Assembly (NCBI RefSeq): GCF_001447385.1
Contig: NZ_LLWQ01000086.1
Location: 1 to 58,471, forward strand
DNA length: 58,471 bases
Reading direction: 5' to 3'
Origin: Paracoccus sp. MKU1
GTDB taxonomy: Bacteria; Pseudomonadota; Alphaproteobacteria; Rhodobacterales; Rhodobacteraceae
The notes beneath the pieces are model-generated. The model had not been told where the DNA came from, ran no database searches, and was given only the letters and a program-made list of their open reading frames with translations. Position numbers and translations under genes: made by a program. Positions 1 to 11,288 of the stretch are shown here, one piece after another (positions within the stretch are counted from its first letter, which is position 1; every line of letters starts with the position of its first letter).

Positions 1-414
1 CTTCAGCAGGTCGAGCAGGTCGATATTGACATGGTCGAACTCGATGCCGATGCGCCTGGCGCTGCCGGCGAGCTGGCGCAGGGCATGAAAATAATTGTCC
101 TTCTGCCAGTCGGTATAGGTGATGTTGCCGCCGAAGCTGCGCCGCCAGGGCTGGCCGCCGTCGATGCCGGCGCTGATGGTGGTGGCCTTGTCGTGGTCGA
201 TCACCAGCCCGTAGCGGCGGCCGAACTGGCAATAGAGGAAATCGGCGTAATAGTTGATGTTGTGATAGGAGGTGAACAGCGCCGCATCGATGCCCGCCTG
301 CGCCATATGCGCCCGGATCGCATCCTGCCGGCGCTGCATCTCCGCCGCCGTGAAGGTCGGCGACGCCTTCTCGCCATTGCCGACGAAACTTTGAAGCCTG
401 TCGCGGTGGGTCAT
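1..414 (-). CDS. Creatinase (creatine amidinohydrolase), N-terminal part; gene runs off the window
   Basis: Partial gene: 138 codons from an ATG at 414 down to base 1, with the 3' end outside. Creatinase (EC 3.5.3.3) hydrolyses creatine to sarcosine and urea. The visible part is the N-terminal creatinase domain of the M24 'pita-bread' family. The stretch TSYHNINYYADFLYC (about residues 48-62) and IDGGQPWRR (about 86-94) are close to what I remember of Pseudomonas creatinase, as is YTDWQKDNYF. The catalytic domain is not in view, so activity cannot be judged. It is divergent from the GcvA-like LysR gene at 518, and about 100 bp lie between the two starts. A related M24 enzyme is possible, but the N-terminal resemblance is specific. 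Confidence 0.8.
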   Translation of the reverse strand, partial: MTHRDRLQSFVGNGEKASPTFTAAEMQRRQDAIRAHMAQAGIDAALFTSYHNINYYADFLYCQFGRRYGLVIDHDKATTISAGIDGGQPWRRSFGGNITYTDWQKDNYFHALRQLAGSARRIGIEFDHVNIDLLDLLK

Positions 415-426
415 TGATCCCTCATT

Positions 427-517
427 GCGTTACATTCCCTAATGATGCGGGGATGGCTTGCGCAGGTCAAAAGAGGTTTTATAATCGGCACATTAGGTTT
501 TCTAATTCTTGTGCTCC
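427..517. promoter_or_regulatory. Divergent creatinase/LysR control region with three CTAAT motifs
   Basis: The gap between the two divergent starts carries CTAAT at 439-443 and an inverted pair ATTAG (492-496) N5 CTAAT (502-506). CTAAT is the core reported for sites bound by E. coli GcvA, and the adjacent regulator is GcvA-like. Binding is inferred. Confidence 0.4.
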
Positions 518-1417
518 ATGTCCCAGCCTCCGCTGAACGCCCTGCGCGCCTTCGAGGCGGTCGCCCGGCTCGGCAGTTTCCGCGCCGCCGCCGAAAGCCT
601 GTTTGTCACCCAGCCTGCGGTCAGCCATCAGATAAAGCACCTGGAACAATGGCTTGGTGCACCGCTGTTCGACCGTAGCGGACGGGTGCCGACGCTTTCG
701 CCGCGCGGTGCTTCGCTGGCGCGCGACCTGACGATCGCCTTCGACGGCATCGATGCGGCCTGTCGCCGGGCTCGCCCCGCCGTCCTGGACAGCACGCTGG
801 TCGTCGCGGCGATCCCATCCGTGGCGGTCTGCTGGCTGATCCCGCGTCTGCCCGGCTTTCGGGCACGGCATCCAGAAATCCAGCTGCGCGTGATTTATGC
901 CCATCACGGGCACAATATCGATTTCACGGCCACCGATCTGGCGTTCACCTTCGCCGATTCCTGTCCCGCAGGCGAAGGCATCTCGGCCGAGCCCTTCCTG
1001 TCCGGACGCAGCGTGCCCGTGGCCAGCCCGGCCTTGATCGGCTCGGGCCCGCCCGAACTGTCATCCGGATGGCTGCTCGAGGTCGGGCTTTTGCATGACA
1101 CCGATCTGTCGGGCTGGCAGACTTGGCTGACCCGGGCAGGCCTGCCTGTGCCTGACCGGTTGCCCGGCGCGATTTTCGAGGATTTCAACCTCTTGCGCGC
1201 CGCCGCTCTGGCCGGGCAGGGCGTCGCGCTATGCTCCTTGGCGATGATCGGCCCGGACCTGGCGGAAGGGCGGCTTCTGCAACTGTCCGAGGTCTCGGTT
1301 CTGGAGGATTTCGACTATTACCTGACGCAATCCAGCCTGACCCCGCGGGACGCCGCCCGACGCAAGGCGCGGCAGGCTTTCCTGTCCTGGATCCGGTCCG
1401 AACGGGCCGCAGCCTAG
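518..1417 (+). CDS. LysR-family transcriptional regulator, GcvA-like
   Basis: 299 residues, the normal length for a LysR regulator. The winged helix-turn-helix occupies about residues 5-65 (LNALRAFEAVARLGSFRAAAESL, then VTQPAVSHQIKHLE). The 'LRAFEAVARLGSF' start and the helix 'TQPAVSHQIKHLE' are typical of the GcvA subgroup. The rest is the effector-binding domain. I chose the ATG at 518; an in-frame TTG nine bases upstream has no better ribosome site. It faces the creatinase gene and probably controls it. Creatine breakdown leads to sarcosine and glycine, so a glycine-cleavage-type regulator fits, but the effector is unknown. Confidence 0.85.
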   Translation: MSQPPLNALRAFEAVARLGSFRAAAESLFVTQPAVSHQIKHLEQWLGAPLFDRSGRVPTLSPRGASLARDLTIAFDGIDAACRRARPAVLDSTLVVAAIPSVAVCWLIPRLPGFRARHPEIQLRVIYAHHGHNIDFTATDLAFTFADSCPAGEGISAEPFLSGRSVPVASPALIGSGPPELSSGWLLEVGLLHDTDLSGWQTWLTRAGLPVPDRLPGAIFEDFNLLRAAALAGQGVALCSLAMIGPDLAEGRLLQLSEVSVLEDFDYYLTQSSLTPRDAARRKARQAFLSWIRSERAAA

Positions 1418-1568
1418 CACACCCGCCAGCAATGTGACTCGGTCGCACGAGGGCACTGTGACAGTGTCGGGAGTTGCCTCTGCCGCGCCCAGCCAGAAGC
1501 ATGGCGGCCCCCTTGTCCACGCGCATCACGCAACACCTTGGGAAAAGGGAGGAGTTATAGGATTCAGC

Positions 1569-4710
<3,142 letters not shown>

Positions 4711-4729
<19 letters not shown>

Positions 4730-5127
4730 TCCGTCCCCCAGAATTTCTCAAGCCCCGCCTGCACGCGGGAAATGTCCAGATCAGTCCCCGCCAGCTCGAA
4801 TCGATACAGCACGGGGACGTTGCACTTGTCAGAAATCACCCGACCGGCCAAGGCGTATGTCGCCCCGAAATTCCGGTTGCCGGCGGCGATGACGCCGCGC
4901 AGCAGGGCCCGGCGGTCAGGATCGTTGAGAAAGCGGATCACCTGCTTGGGCACCGCGCCCCGACCCGTGCCATCGGCATAGGTCGGGCAGATCAGCACAT
5001 AGGGCCGGGCGGGGACGGGCATCTCGTCCTTGGGCGAGACCGGGATGCGCCCGGCCGGCAGGCCGAGCCGCGTCACGAAACGCGCCGTATTCCCCGAGGC
5101 CGAGGAGAAATAGACCAGCCCGCCCAT
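4711..5127 (-). CDS. nrdI: NrdI flavodoxin-like maturation protein
   Basis: 138 residues. NrdI is the small flavodoxin that supplies oxidant for assembly of the Mn-tyrosyl cofactor of NrdF. The FMN phosphate loop is the N-terminal YFSSASGNT (residues 6-14). GNRNFG near the middle is the usual flavin-contacting loop (about residues 82-87). It lies 9 bp after nrdH and overlaps nrdE by 19 bases. Its presence argues that NrdF here uses manganese. Confidence 0.95.
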
Positions 5128-5136
5128 GGTCCCGGA

Positions 5137-5358
5137 TCAGGACAGGCGGCCGATCATGTCCGGGCGGAACCCGGCCCAATGGGCCTCGCCGGCGATGACG
5201 ACGGGAGCCTGGCGATAGCCGAGTGAGGCGACCAGTTCCATCGCCGCGTCATCCTCGGTCAGGTCCACCAGATGGTAATCCAGGCCGCGCGCGTCCAGGG
5301 CGCGGGTCGTGGCGGTGCATTGCACGCAGGCGGGCTTGGAATAAACGGTGATGGTCAT
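5137..5358 (-). CDS. nrdH: NrdH-redoxin, electron donor to NrdE
   Basis: 73 residues, one small thioredoxin-fold domain. The redox motif is CVQC (C11 and C14). The end WAGFRPDMIGRL matches the NrdH pattern for thioredoxin-reductase interaction. Start is ATG 5358, preceded by AGAAGGAG. It is the first gene of nrdHIEF and lies about 110 nt after the cobalamin aptamer, so its ribosome site is the likely target of the switch. Confidence 0.96.
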   Translation of the reverse strand: MTITVYSKPACVQCTATTRALDARGLDYHLVDLTEDDAAMELVASLGYRQAPVVIAGEAHWAGFRPDMIGRLS

Positions 5359-5468
5359 GCCTCGGCTCCTTCTGTTCTGTCGGCAAGAGGGGGCCGGGCC
5401 GATGGTCGCGCCATCCGGACCCTGTTCCAGCCCCGCGCCCGCCGCACGGTTTCGTCCTTTCGAGCCAT

Positions 5469-5637
5469 GGCAGGTCTTCTGACTTGCGGGTCTCGGCTTG
5501 GCCGGCCTTCCCGGGGCGCATGGCCCCAGTGGTGTTCCAGCGTCGCTCTCCGCTTACAGCTGCGGGGGCAGTGCCGGCTTTTCACCGGCTTCCCTTTTCA
5601 TCCCCGAGTCGGCCCCGGGGCAACCATGACCCTTGCA
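5469..5637 (-). promoter_or_regulatory. Cobalamin (AdoCbl) riboswitch upstream of nrdHIEF
   Basis: On the minus strand the sequence has, in order, the usual aptamer blocks: GGGAAGCCGGTGAAAAGCCGG, then the B12 box pieces ACTGCCCCCGCAGC and TGTAAGCGG, CCACTG, GGGAAGGC, and the closing GCAAGTCAGAAGACCTGCC. There is no obvious U-tract before nrdH. A GGCTC at the aptamer's 3' edge (5462-5466) can pair with GAGCC in the nrdH ribosome site (5364-5368), so translational control is likely but inferred. B12 should switch the operon off. Confidence 0.95.
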
Positions 5638-5658
5638 GTTAGCCACGGGGCGGGGCGC

Positions 5659-5690
5659 GGGTCAATCCATATTTAGTGGATAACTGACCC
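5659..5690. promoter_or_regulatory. 32-bp imperfect palindrome at the presumed nrdHIEF promoter
   Basis: GGGTCA (5659-5664) and TGACCC (5685-5690) enclose an inner dyad ATCCA-N7-TGGAT (5665-5681). It lies just upstream of the aptamer, where the promoter should be. The inner part, TCCATATTTAGTGGA, loosely recalls an NrdR box. It could be an NrdR or other operator. No clean -35/-10 pair was found. Confidence 0.45.
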
Positions 5691-5823
5691 AGCTCTGGAA
5701 TATCTGGTAGGGGTGCCGCCGCTGCCGCCAGGCCCGATTTGTGGCCTACGGCGGAAAGGTGAGGCAAAGGCCTGAAGCTGCCGCACCGCGCTTGAGGCTG
5801 TCATGGCCCGGTCGGGCGACGGC

Positions 5824-6648
5824 CTAGCCGCGAAAGCTGCGCCACAGGCTCAGCGCCGCATCGGACAGGTCGCCCAGCCGGGCCAGCACATGTTCGCGCT
5901 CCAGCGCCGGCCCGTCCTCGGCGCGGTCCAGCCGGCGCAGCAGCCGCAGCACCCGGCGCTTGTGGATGCCGGTCCAAAGCTGGACCGGATCGGCGACCAG
6001 CCCGGCAAAGGTCGTCAGGACCGAGGCCAGCATGGCCAGAACCACGCCGGTCAGCACCAGATCCAGTGTGGAAAGCTCGCGCGGGAAGGCGCCATACCAC
6101 ATGCGGCCGGCCCAGCTTCCCAGCGCGAAATCCTCGATCGCCTGCGCCTGCGCCCGCAGATGTGCGATGGGCCCGGCCAGCGAGATCACGCCGGGCGTCG
6201 CGCGGTGGAACAGCAGGAGCCCGGCCGCCAGGACCAGCAGCGAGGTGGCGATCTCGGAGACCGCGTTGCGGGTCTCGGCATAGTCCGAGACGGCGCGGGC
6301 CACGGTCTCGGGCGGCGCCCTTGGGGCCAGGCCCTTTGCCGCCAGATCGTCGAGGAAGCCGGTCAGATCCGCCTCGATCCGCTGGGCCACGTCGGATTTC
6401 AGGAAGATCTGCCGGCGCGAGAGCCAGTCGCCCGCCCGGACCAGCCCGATTCGCCGCAACAGCGGCGCGGCCAGCCGCACCAGCAGGAACAGCGGCGACA
6501 GCATGACGTTGACCGGCGCGCGCAGCAGGTCGAGGCCGAGGGCGTGGCGATGCAGCGCCAGCGTGCCGCGCAGCCCGTAGCGGGCGCGGACGAAGCGGCG
6601 CACCTCGGTCTCGCGCCGGGTCAGCGGGCGGGTGTCGGCGGGCTGCAT
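5824..6648 (-). CDS. Conserved membrane protein of unknown function
   Basis: 274 residues. I do not recognise a family with a known role. Hydrophobic stretches that could cross or enter the membrane lie at about residues 46-62 (VMLSPLFLLVRLAAPLL), 130-150 (EIATSLLVLAAGLLLF) and 195-220 (LDLVLTGVVLAMLASVLTTFAGLVA). The N-terminus is rich in arginine and the C-terminus is charged (KRRVLRLLRRLDRAEDGPALERE). It is preceded on the same strand by yeiH 60 bp away. It ends about 135 bp before the nrd control region. Confidence 0.7.
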   Translation of the reverse strand: MQPADTRPLTRRETEVRRFVRARYGLRGTLALHRHALGLDLLRAPVNVMLSPLFLLVRLAAPLLRRIGLVRAGDWLSRRQIFLKSDVAQRIEADLTGFLDDLAAKGLAPRAPPETVARAVSDYAETRNAVSEIATSLLVLAAGLLLFHRATPGVISLAGPIAHLRAQAQAIEDFALGSWAGRMWYGAFPRELSTLDLVLTGVVLAMLASVLTTFAGLVADPVQLWTGIHKRRVLRLLRRLDRAEDGPALEREHVLARLGDLSDAALSLWRSFRG

Positions 6649-6708
6649 CGCGGCTCCGGTCGGCGGGGTTTCCCCTTATCTAGGTGGTGCCGCGCCCGCG
6701 CTCAATGC

Positions 6709-7728
6709 CTAGATCAGCGCCACCAGTCCCAGGCCGAGGGTCGAGATGAACAGCCAGGCCAGCGCGCCGAGCGCCAGCGGCCGGATGCCCTTGGCCCGCA
6801 GCTTGCGGATGTCGGTTTCCAGCCCCATCGCCGCCAGCGCCATGGTCAGCAGGAAGGCGGTCAGGCCGACGACCTCGGCCTGCAGCGCCTCGGGCAGGGG
6901 CAGGGCGCTGTTCAGCAGCACCACCGCGACGAAGCCGAGCACGAACCAGGGCGTCGGCGCCGCGCCATGCGCCTTGCCGCCGCGGCGCCGGGCCAGCGCG
7001 CCCAGCACCAGGATCAGCGGCGCCAGCATGATGACCCGGCTGAGCTTGGCGACGGTGGCGGCCTGCCCGGCCTCGGCCCCGTGCTGGAAACCGGCGCCGA
7101 CCACCTGCGCCACCTCGTGCACGGTGGCGCCGACCCAGATGCCGTAATTGGCCGGCCCCAGCGCCATCATTTCGCCCAGCAGCGGCATGGCCAGCATCGA
7201 GAGCGAGCCGAAGACCGTCACGCAGGCGATGGCATAGGCCACGTCCTCGTCCGAGCCGCGGGTGACGGTGTTGGTGGCGATCACCGCCGAGGCGCCGCAG
7301 ACCGAGGTGCCGGCCGCGATCAGTTCGGCCAGCCGCGCCTCGACCCCCAGCGCCCGCCCGGCCCATCTGGTGAACAGGAAGGTCGCCGCCAGCGTCACCG
7401 AGATCACCGCCAGCCCCGGCAGGCCGACCGCGCGCAGCTGCTCCAGCGTCAGTTGGAAGCCCAGCAGCACGATGGCAAGGCGGAGTACCCGGCGCAGCGA
7501 GAAGGCGATGCCCGGCCGCGCCGCCGCGGGCGTGCCGAAGAGGTTGCGCAGCGCCATGCCCAGCACCATCGCCACCACCAGCGGGCTGAGCGCCGGGATG
7601 CCCGAGAGCCGCTGCACCGCCGTCGCAGCGACCGCGATGGCGAGGGTCAGCCCCAGTCCCGGCAGGGTGGCGCCCAGCCAGCCGGCGACGGCAAGAGAAT
7701 TTTGCTGGCCCTGGTCGGTCGAGGACAT
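6709..7728 (-). CDS. YeiH/UPF0324-family membrane protein, putative sulfate exporter
   Basis: 339 residues with about ten hydrophobic segments, typical of the Cons_hypoth698/YeiH family. The family signature GTSVCGASAVIATN is present near the middle. Members are often named putative sulfate exporters, though direct evidence for transport is thin. In E. coli, yeiH is controlled by the divergent LysR gene yeiE, and here too a LysR gene (7831) faces it across about 100 bp. That arrangement supports regulation by its neighbour. Confidence 0.85.
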   Translation of the reverse strand: MSSTDQGQQNSLAVAGWLGATLPGLGLTLAIAVAATAVQRLSGIPALSPLVVAMVLGMALRNLFGTPAAARPGIAFSLRRVLRLAIVLLGFQLTLEQLRAVGLPGLAVISVTLAATFLFTRWAGRALGVEARLAELIAAGTSVCGASAVIATNTVTRGSDEDVAYAIACVTVFGSLSMLAMPLLGEMMALGPANYGIWVGATVHEVAQVVGAGFQHGAEAGQAATVAKLSRVIMLAPLILVLGALARRRGGKAHGAAPTPWFVLGFVAVVLLNSALPLPEALQAEVVGLTAFLLTMALAAMGLETDIRKLRAKGIRPLALGALAWLFISTLGLGLVALI

Positions 7729-7790
7729 GATCGTGCTCCTTTGCCTGTGGGGTGGAACATGGTCCTGAAACGATGTTCAATCCATCGCAT

Positions 7791-7804
7791 TGTATTTGCC
7801 ATAC
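7791..7804. promoter_or_regulatory. Candidate LysR binding site between yeiH-like gene and its regulator
   Basis: A small dyad GTAT-TTGCC-ATAC (7792-7804) contains the LysR pattern T-N11-A (7791 to 7803). It lies in the 102-bp divergent gap. The arms are only 4 bp, so this is a weak call. Confidence 0.3.
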
Positions 7805-7830
7805 CGTTCGGTTTTTCTTATGAATGGCGC

Positions 7831-8733
7831 ATGACCCTGGAACAGCTCCGCATCTTCCTGGCCGTGGCCGAGCGCCAGCATGTCACCCGCGCGGCCGAGG
7901 CGCTGAACCTGACGCAATCGGCGGTCAGCGCCGCCGTCTCGGCGCTGGAGGCGCGGCATGGCGTGCGGCTTTTCGACCGGGTGGGGCGGCGCATCGTGCT
8001 GACCGAGACGGGCGAGGCCTTCATGGCCGAGGCCCGGGCCGTGCTGGACCGGGCCGAGACCGCCGAGATGGTGCTGGAGGATCTGGCGCGCGAGCCGCGC
8101 GGGCGCCTGCGGGTCCATGCCAGCCAGACCGTCGCCAGCTACTGGCTGCCGCCGCGGTTGGTGGCCCTGCGCGAGATGCATCCGGGAATCGAGCTGCGCC
8201 TGACGGTCAGCAACACCACCCAGGTCGCCGATGCGGTGCAGGAGGGCGGCGCCGATCTGGGGCTGGTCGAAGGGGCGGTGGCGCATGGCGAGCTGCACCG
8301 GCAGGTGGTGGCGCGCGACCGGCTGGTGCTGGTCATGGGCGCCGCGCATCCCTGGGCCGGGCGCGAGGCGCTGCCGCCGGCCGAGCTTGCCACGCAAGGC
8401 TGGGTGCTGCGCGAGCCGGGTTCGGGAACGCGGTCGGAATTCGAGACCTGGCTGGGCGGGCAGGGGCTTTCCGTCTCCGCGCTGCCGCTGGCGCTGGAGC
8501 TGCCCTCGAACGAGGCGGTGCTGGGCGCGGTCGCCTCCAGCCGGTGTCTTGCGGTGCTGTCGCAGCGCGCGGTGGCGCGGCCGGCCGCGTCGGGCTGGAT
8601 CCGCACCCTGCCGCTGCCGGGGGCCGAGCGGCCGTTCTCGTTGCTGACCAATCCGCGGCGCCACCGCACACGGGCCGCGCAGGCGCTGATCGGCATCCTG
8701 ACCGACGAAGGCTTCACGACCGGGCTGCCCTGA
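7831..8733 (+). CDS. LysR-family regulator, YeiE/CysB-like
   Basis: 300 residues. The N-terminal helix-turn-helix (residues 1-60) reads LEQLRIFLAVAERQHVTRAAEALNLTQSAVSAAVSALE. The remainder is the substrate-binding-like effector domain. The 'TQSAVSAAVSALEARHG' helix and the divergent yeiH-type gene suggest the YeiE subgroup. It is followed by a strong intrinsic terminator (8742-8780). The effector cannot be read from the sequence. Confidence 0.85.
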   Translation: MTLEQLRIFLAVAERQHVTRAAEALNLTQSAVSAAVSALEARHGVRLFDRVGRRIVLTETGEAFMAEARAVLDRAETAEMVLEDLAREPRGRLRVHASQTVASYWLPPRLVALREMHPGIELRLTVSNTTQVADAVQEGGADLGLVEGAVAHGELHRQVVARDRLVLVMGAAHPWAGREALPPAELATQGWVLREPGSGTRSEFETWLGGQGLSVSALPLALELPSNEAVLGAVASSRCLAVLSQRAVARPAASGWIRTLPLPGAERPFSLLTNPRRHRTRAAQALIGILTDEGFTTGLP

Positions 8734-8741
8734 CATGAAAG

Positions 8742-8780
8742 GGCCTGCGCCATCGGGAGGGAAGGCGCAGGCCGTCTTCT
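8742..8780 (+). terminator. Intrinsic terminator after the YeiE-like gene
   Basis: Perfect 10-bp stem GGCCTGCGCC (8742-8751) with GGCGCAGGCC (8764-8773), loop 12 nt, followed by GTCTTCTC. Confidence 0.7.
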
Positions 8781-8839
8781 CGGCGGGGCTGACCGGATCC
8801 GTCGCGCTGGTCCCGGCCAGCCCCGCGAGGCGACTTCGT

Positions 8840-10159
8840 TTAGCCGTGCTGGGGCTGCGACATGGGCGCATCCTCGTCCAGCACGTCCAGAGTCGGCATG
8901 TCCTCGCCGTCGAGGATGCGGCGGGCGCGGTCGCGGTCGATGTCCCCCACCCAGGAGGCGACGACCACGGTGGCGACGCAATTGCCCAGATAGTTCCCCA
9001 AGGCGCGGGCGATGCCCATGAACCAGTCGACCGACAGGACCAGCACCAGCCCGATGGCGGGGATGGCCGGGATCGCGGCCAGCGTCGCGGCCAGGATCAC
9101 GATGGCCGAGCCCGGCACCCCATGCGCGCCCTTCGATGTCACCAGCGCCACGCCCAGGATGGCCAGCAGGTCGGTGGTGGACAGCGGCGTGTTGGTGGCC
9201 TGGGCGATGAAAACCGCCGCCAGCGTCAGGTAGATCGAGAAGGCGTCGAGGTTGAAGGAGTAGCCCGTCGGCACCACCAGCCCCACGGTCGAGTCCTTGA
9301 TGCCCAGATGCTCCAGCTTGCGCATGGTCTGCGGCAGCACGGCGTCGCTGCTGGCCGTGCCGGCGACGATGCCGACCTCGGTGCGCAGGTAGCGCAGCAG
9401 CTTGACGATGCTGAAGCCCGCCAGCCGCAGCACGAAGCCCAGGACCACGAAGACGAAGACGGCGATGGTGACGTAGAACAGCCCGACCAGATAGCCCAGC
9501 TGCGCCAGCGAGCCGATGCCGTATTGCCCGACGGTGAAGGCGATGGCGCCGAACACGCCCAGCGGCGCCAGCCGGACGATGAAGAACATGATCTTGAAGG
9601 TGACGTCGCCCGTCAGCTCGATCATGTGCAAAAGCGGCTTGCCGCGTTCGCCCACCAGCGACAATGCGCAGCCGAACAGGATCGCGACCAGCAGCACCTG
9701 CAGGATGTCGCCCTGGGCGAAGCCGCTGATCATCGTGGTCGGGATCAGCTTCATCAGGAAGTCGACGGTGCCGCCGCTGGTGACCTCATGCGCGCGGTCC
9801 ACATAGGCCGACAGCGCCGAGGCGTCGAGCTGGCTCACATCAATGTTCATGCCGTGGCCGGGGCCGAACAGATAGGCGACCGCGATGCCCAGGGCCAGGG
9901 CGATGGTGGTGATGATCTCGAAATAGATGATGGCGCGGACGCCGACCTTGCCGACCTTTTTCAGATCGCCCGCGCCGGCGATGCCATGCACCACGACGCA
10001 GAACACGATGACGGGGATCAGCATCTTGATGAGCTTGATGAACCCGTCCCCCAGCGGCTTCATCTTGGCGGCGAATTCGGGCGCGAAGAAGCCGGCGATG
10101 ACTCCCAGCACCAGCGCCACGCAAACCTGTCCAAACAAGGACCTGGACCAATTCGGCAT
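8840..10159 (-). CDS. dctA: C4-dicarboxylate:cation symporter DctA
   Basis: 439 residues, the usual DctA length. It takes up succinate, fumarate and malate with protons or sodium across the inner membrane. The start MPNWSRSLFGQVCVALVLGVIAGFF and the hairpin/TM7 region VPTGYSFNLDAFSIYLTLAAVFIAQATNTPLS are characteristic DctA sequences, and so is VTSKGAHGVPGSAIVILAATL. I chose ATG 10159 because GGGAGG lies 9-14 nt upstream; a longer frame begins further back without a site. It is divergent from a LysR gene at 10335 that may control it. No DctBD two-component pair is in view. Confidence 0.95.
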   Translation of the reverse strand: MPNWSRSLFGQVCVALVLGVIAGFFAPEFAAKMKPLGDGFIKLIKMLIPVIVFCVVVHGIAGAGDLKKVGKVGVRAIIYFEIITTIALALGIAVAYLFGPGHGMNIDVSQLDASALSAYVDRAHEVTSGGTVDFLMKLIPTTMISGFAQGDILQVLLVAILFGCALSLVGERGKPLLHMIELTGDVTFKIMFFIVRLAPLGVFGAIAFTVGQYGIGSLAQLGYLVGLFYVTIAVFVFVVLGFVLRLAGFSIVKLLRYLRTEVGIVAGTASSDAVLPQTMRKLEHLGIKDSTVGLVVPTGYSFNLDAFSIYLTLAAVFIAQATNTPLSTTDLLAILGVALVTSKGAHGVPGSAIVILAATLAAIPAIPAIGLVLVLSVDWFMGIARALGNYLGNCVATVVVASWVGDIDRDRARRILDGEDMPTLDVLDEDAPMSQPQHG

Positions 10160-10334
10160 GTGTTTCCGTTCCTCCCTGTGACGGAAGGGGCGGGCTGCGG
10201 CCCGGCGCATTTCCGGATGCGTCTCCTCTCGCATCGGCGGCGGCCGGTCGCGGCTGACCCCTCATGCAAGGATTGTTGGCGAATGTTGCATCCATGTCTA
10301 ATATCGATTTACCGCCGATCTATAGGGTAATGCT

Positions 10335-11237
10335 ATGAGAATGCGCCAGCTCCGCTGCTTCGTCGTCCTGGCCGAAGAGCTGAACTTCACCCGCGCGGCC
10401 CGACGGCTGAACATGTCGCAGCCGCCGCTGAGCACGCAAATCCAGACACTTGAGCGCGAGGTGGGCGCCGAGCTCATCAGCCGCACCAGCCGCAAGGTGG
10501 CGCTGACCCGGGCCGGAGAGCTGTTCCTGCCCCGGGCGCGCAACATGCTCGACCAGTATGAGCGCAGCCTGCACGAGATCCGGGAAATCCAGCAGGGCCA
10601 GGACGGGTTGCTGGAAATCGGGGCAACCGGCTCGATCCTGCGCGGCGGCCTGTCCGAGCTTCTGGCGCATTTCGCCCGGCTGCATCCGCGAATCACCCTG
10701 CGCGTGCATGAGCAGACCCCCGCCGCGCAGATCACCGAGGTGCTGAGCCGGCGCACCGATGTCAGCTTCAACCGCTCGGTGCCGCGCGACGAGGAACTGG
10801 CGCATGAATACGGCTGGCGCGAAGAGATGATGGCGCTGGTGCGCAGCGACCACCGGCTGGCCGGGCGCACCTGCGTCTCGATCGACGACCTGCGCGAGGA
10901 CCAGCATGTCGTGCTGCGCCCCGACAGTTCCGATTTCGCCGCCTATGTCATGGCCTGCATCGTTGCCTCGGGCTATCGGCCACGGGTCTCGCAGCAGGTG
11001 GTGGATGCGCAGTCGATCCCCAGCCTGATCGTGGCGGGCTTCGGGGTCAGCATCGTGCCGGCGGGCATCGCCAAGCTGACGGCGGGGCCGCTGACCTTCC
11101 TGCCGATCCGGCCCAACCCGCCGATCTCCGAGGTCTACATCGTCTATCACCACCGCGACCCGGTGCCGGCGCTGCAACTGTTTCTGGCCGAGATCCGCCG
11201 CAGCCTGGGCCATGACCCGGCCGGTCCGCGGCGCTGA
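10335..11237 (+). CDS. LysR-family regulator, probably of dctA
   Basis: 300 residues. The HTH (residues 1-62) reads MRQLRCFVVLAEELNFTRAARRLNMSQPPLSTQIQTLE, the pattern of the CatR/BenM/AlsR-like subgroup ('NFTRAARRL..SQPPLS'). It faces dctA across 175 bp, a gap that holds an AT-rich stretch (10288-10334) fit for a promoter and operator. Control of dicarboxylate uptake is inferred from this layout only. Start is the ATG at 10335; a second in-frame ATG lies six bases later. Confidence 0.85.
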   Translation: MRMRQLRCFVVLAEELNFTRAARRLNMSQPPLSTQIQTLEREVGAELISRTSRKVALTRAGELFLPRARNMLDQYERSLHEIREIQQGQDGLLEIGATGSILRGGLSELLAHFARLHPRITLRVHEQTPAAQITEVLSRRTDVSFNRSVPRDEELAHEYGWREEMMALVRSDHRLAGRTCVSIDDLREDQHVVLRPDSSDFAAYVMACIVASGYRPRVSQQVVDAQSIPSLIVAGFGVSIVPAGIAKLTAGPLTFLPIRPNPPISEVYIVYHHRDPVPALQLFLAEIRRSLGHDPAGPRR

Positions 11238-11288
11238 AGGCTCGACCCGGCAGGCGCGGGGCGGCATCATCGCCGCAGGAGGTGTCCG

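Noticed and set aside
5803..7780. Very long plus-strand frame running into the YeiE-like LysR gene
   Set aside because: Only the part from 7831 is LysR. The upstream several hundred residues are antisense to the membrane protein and yeiH genes and have shadow composition.
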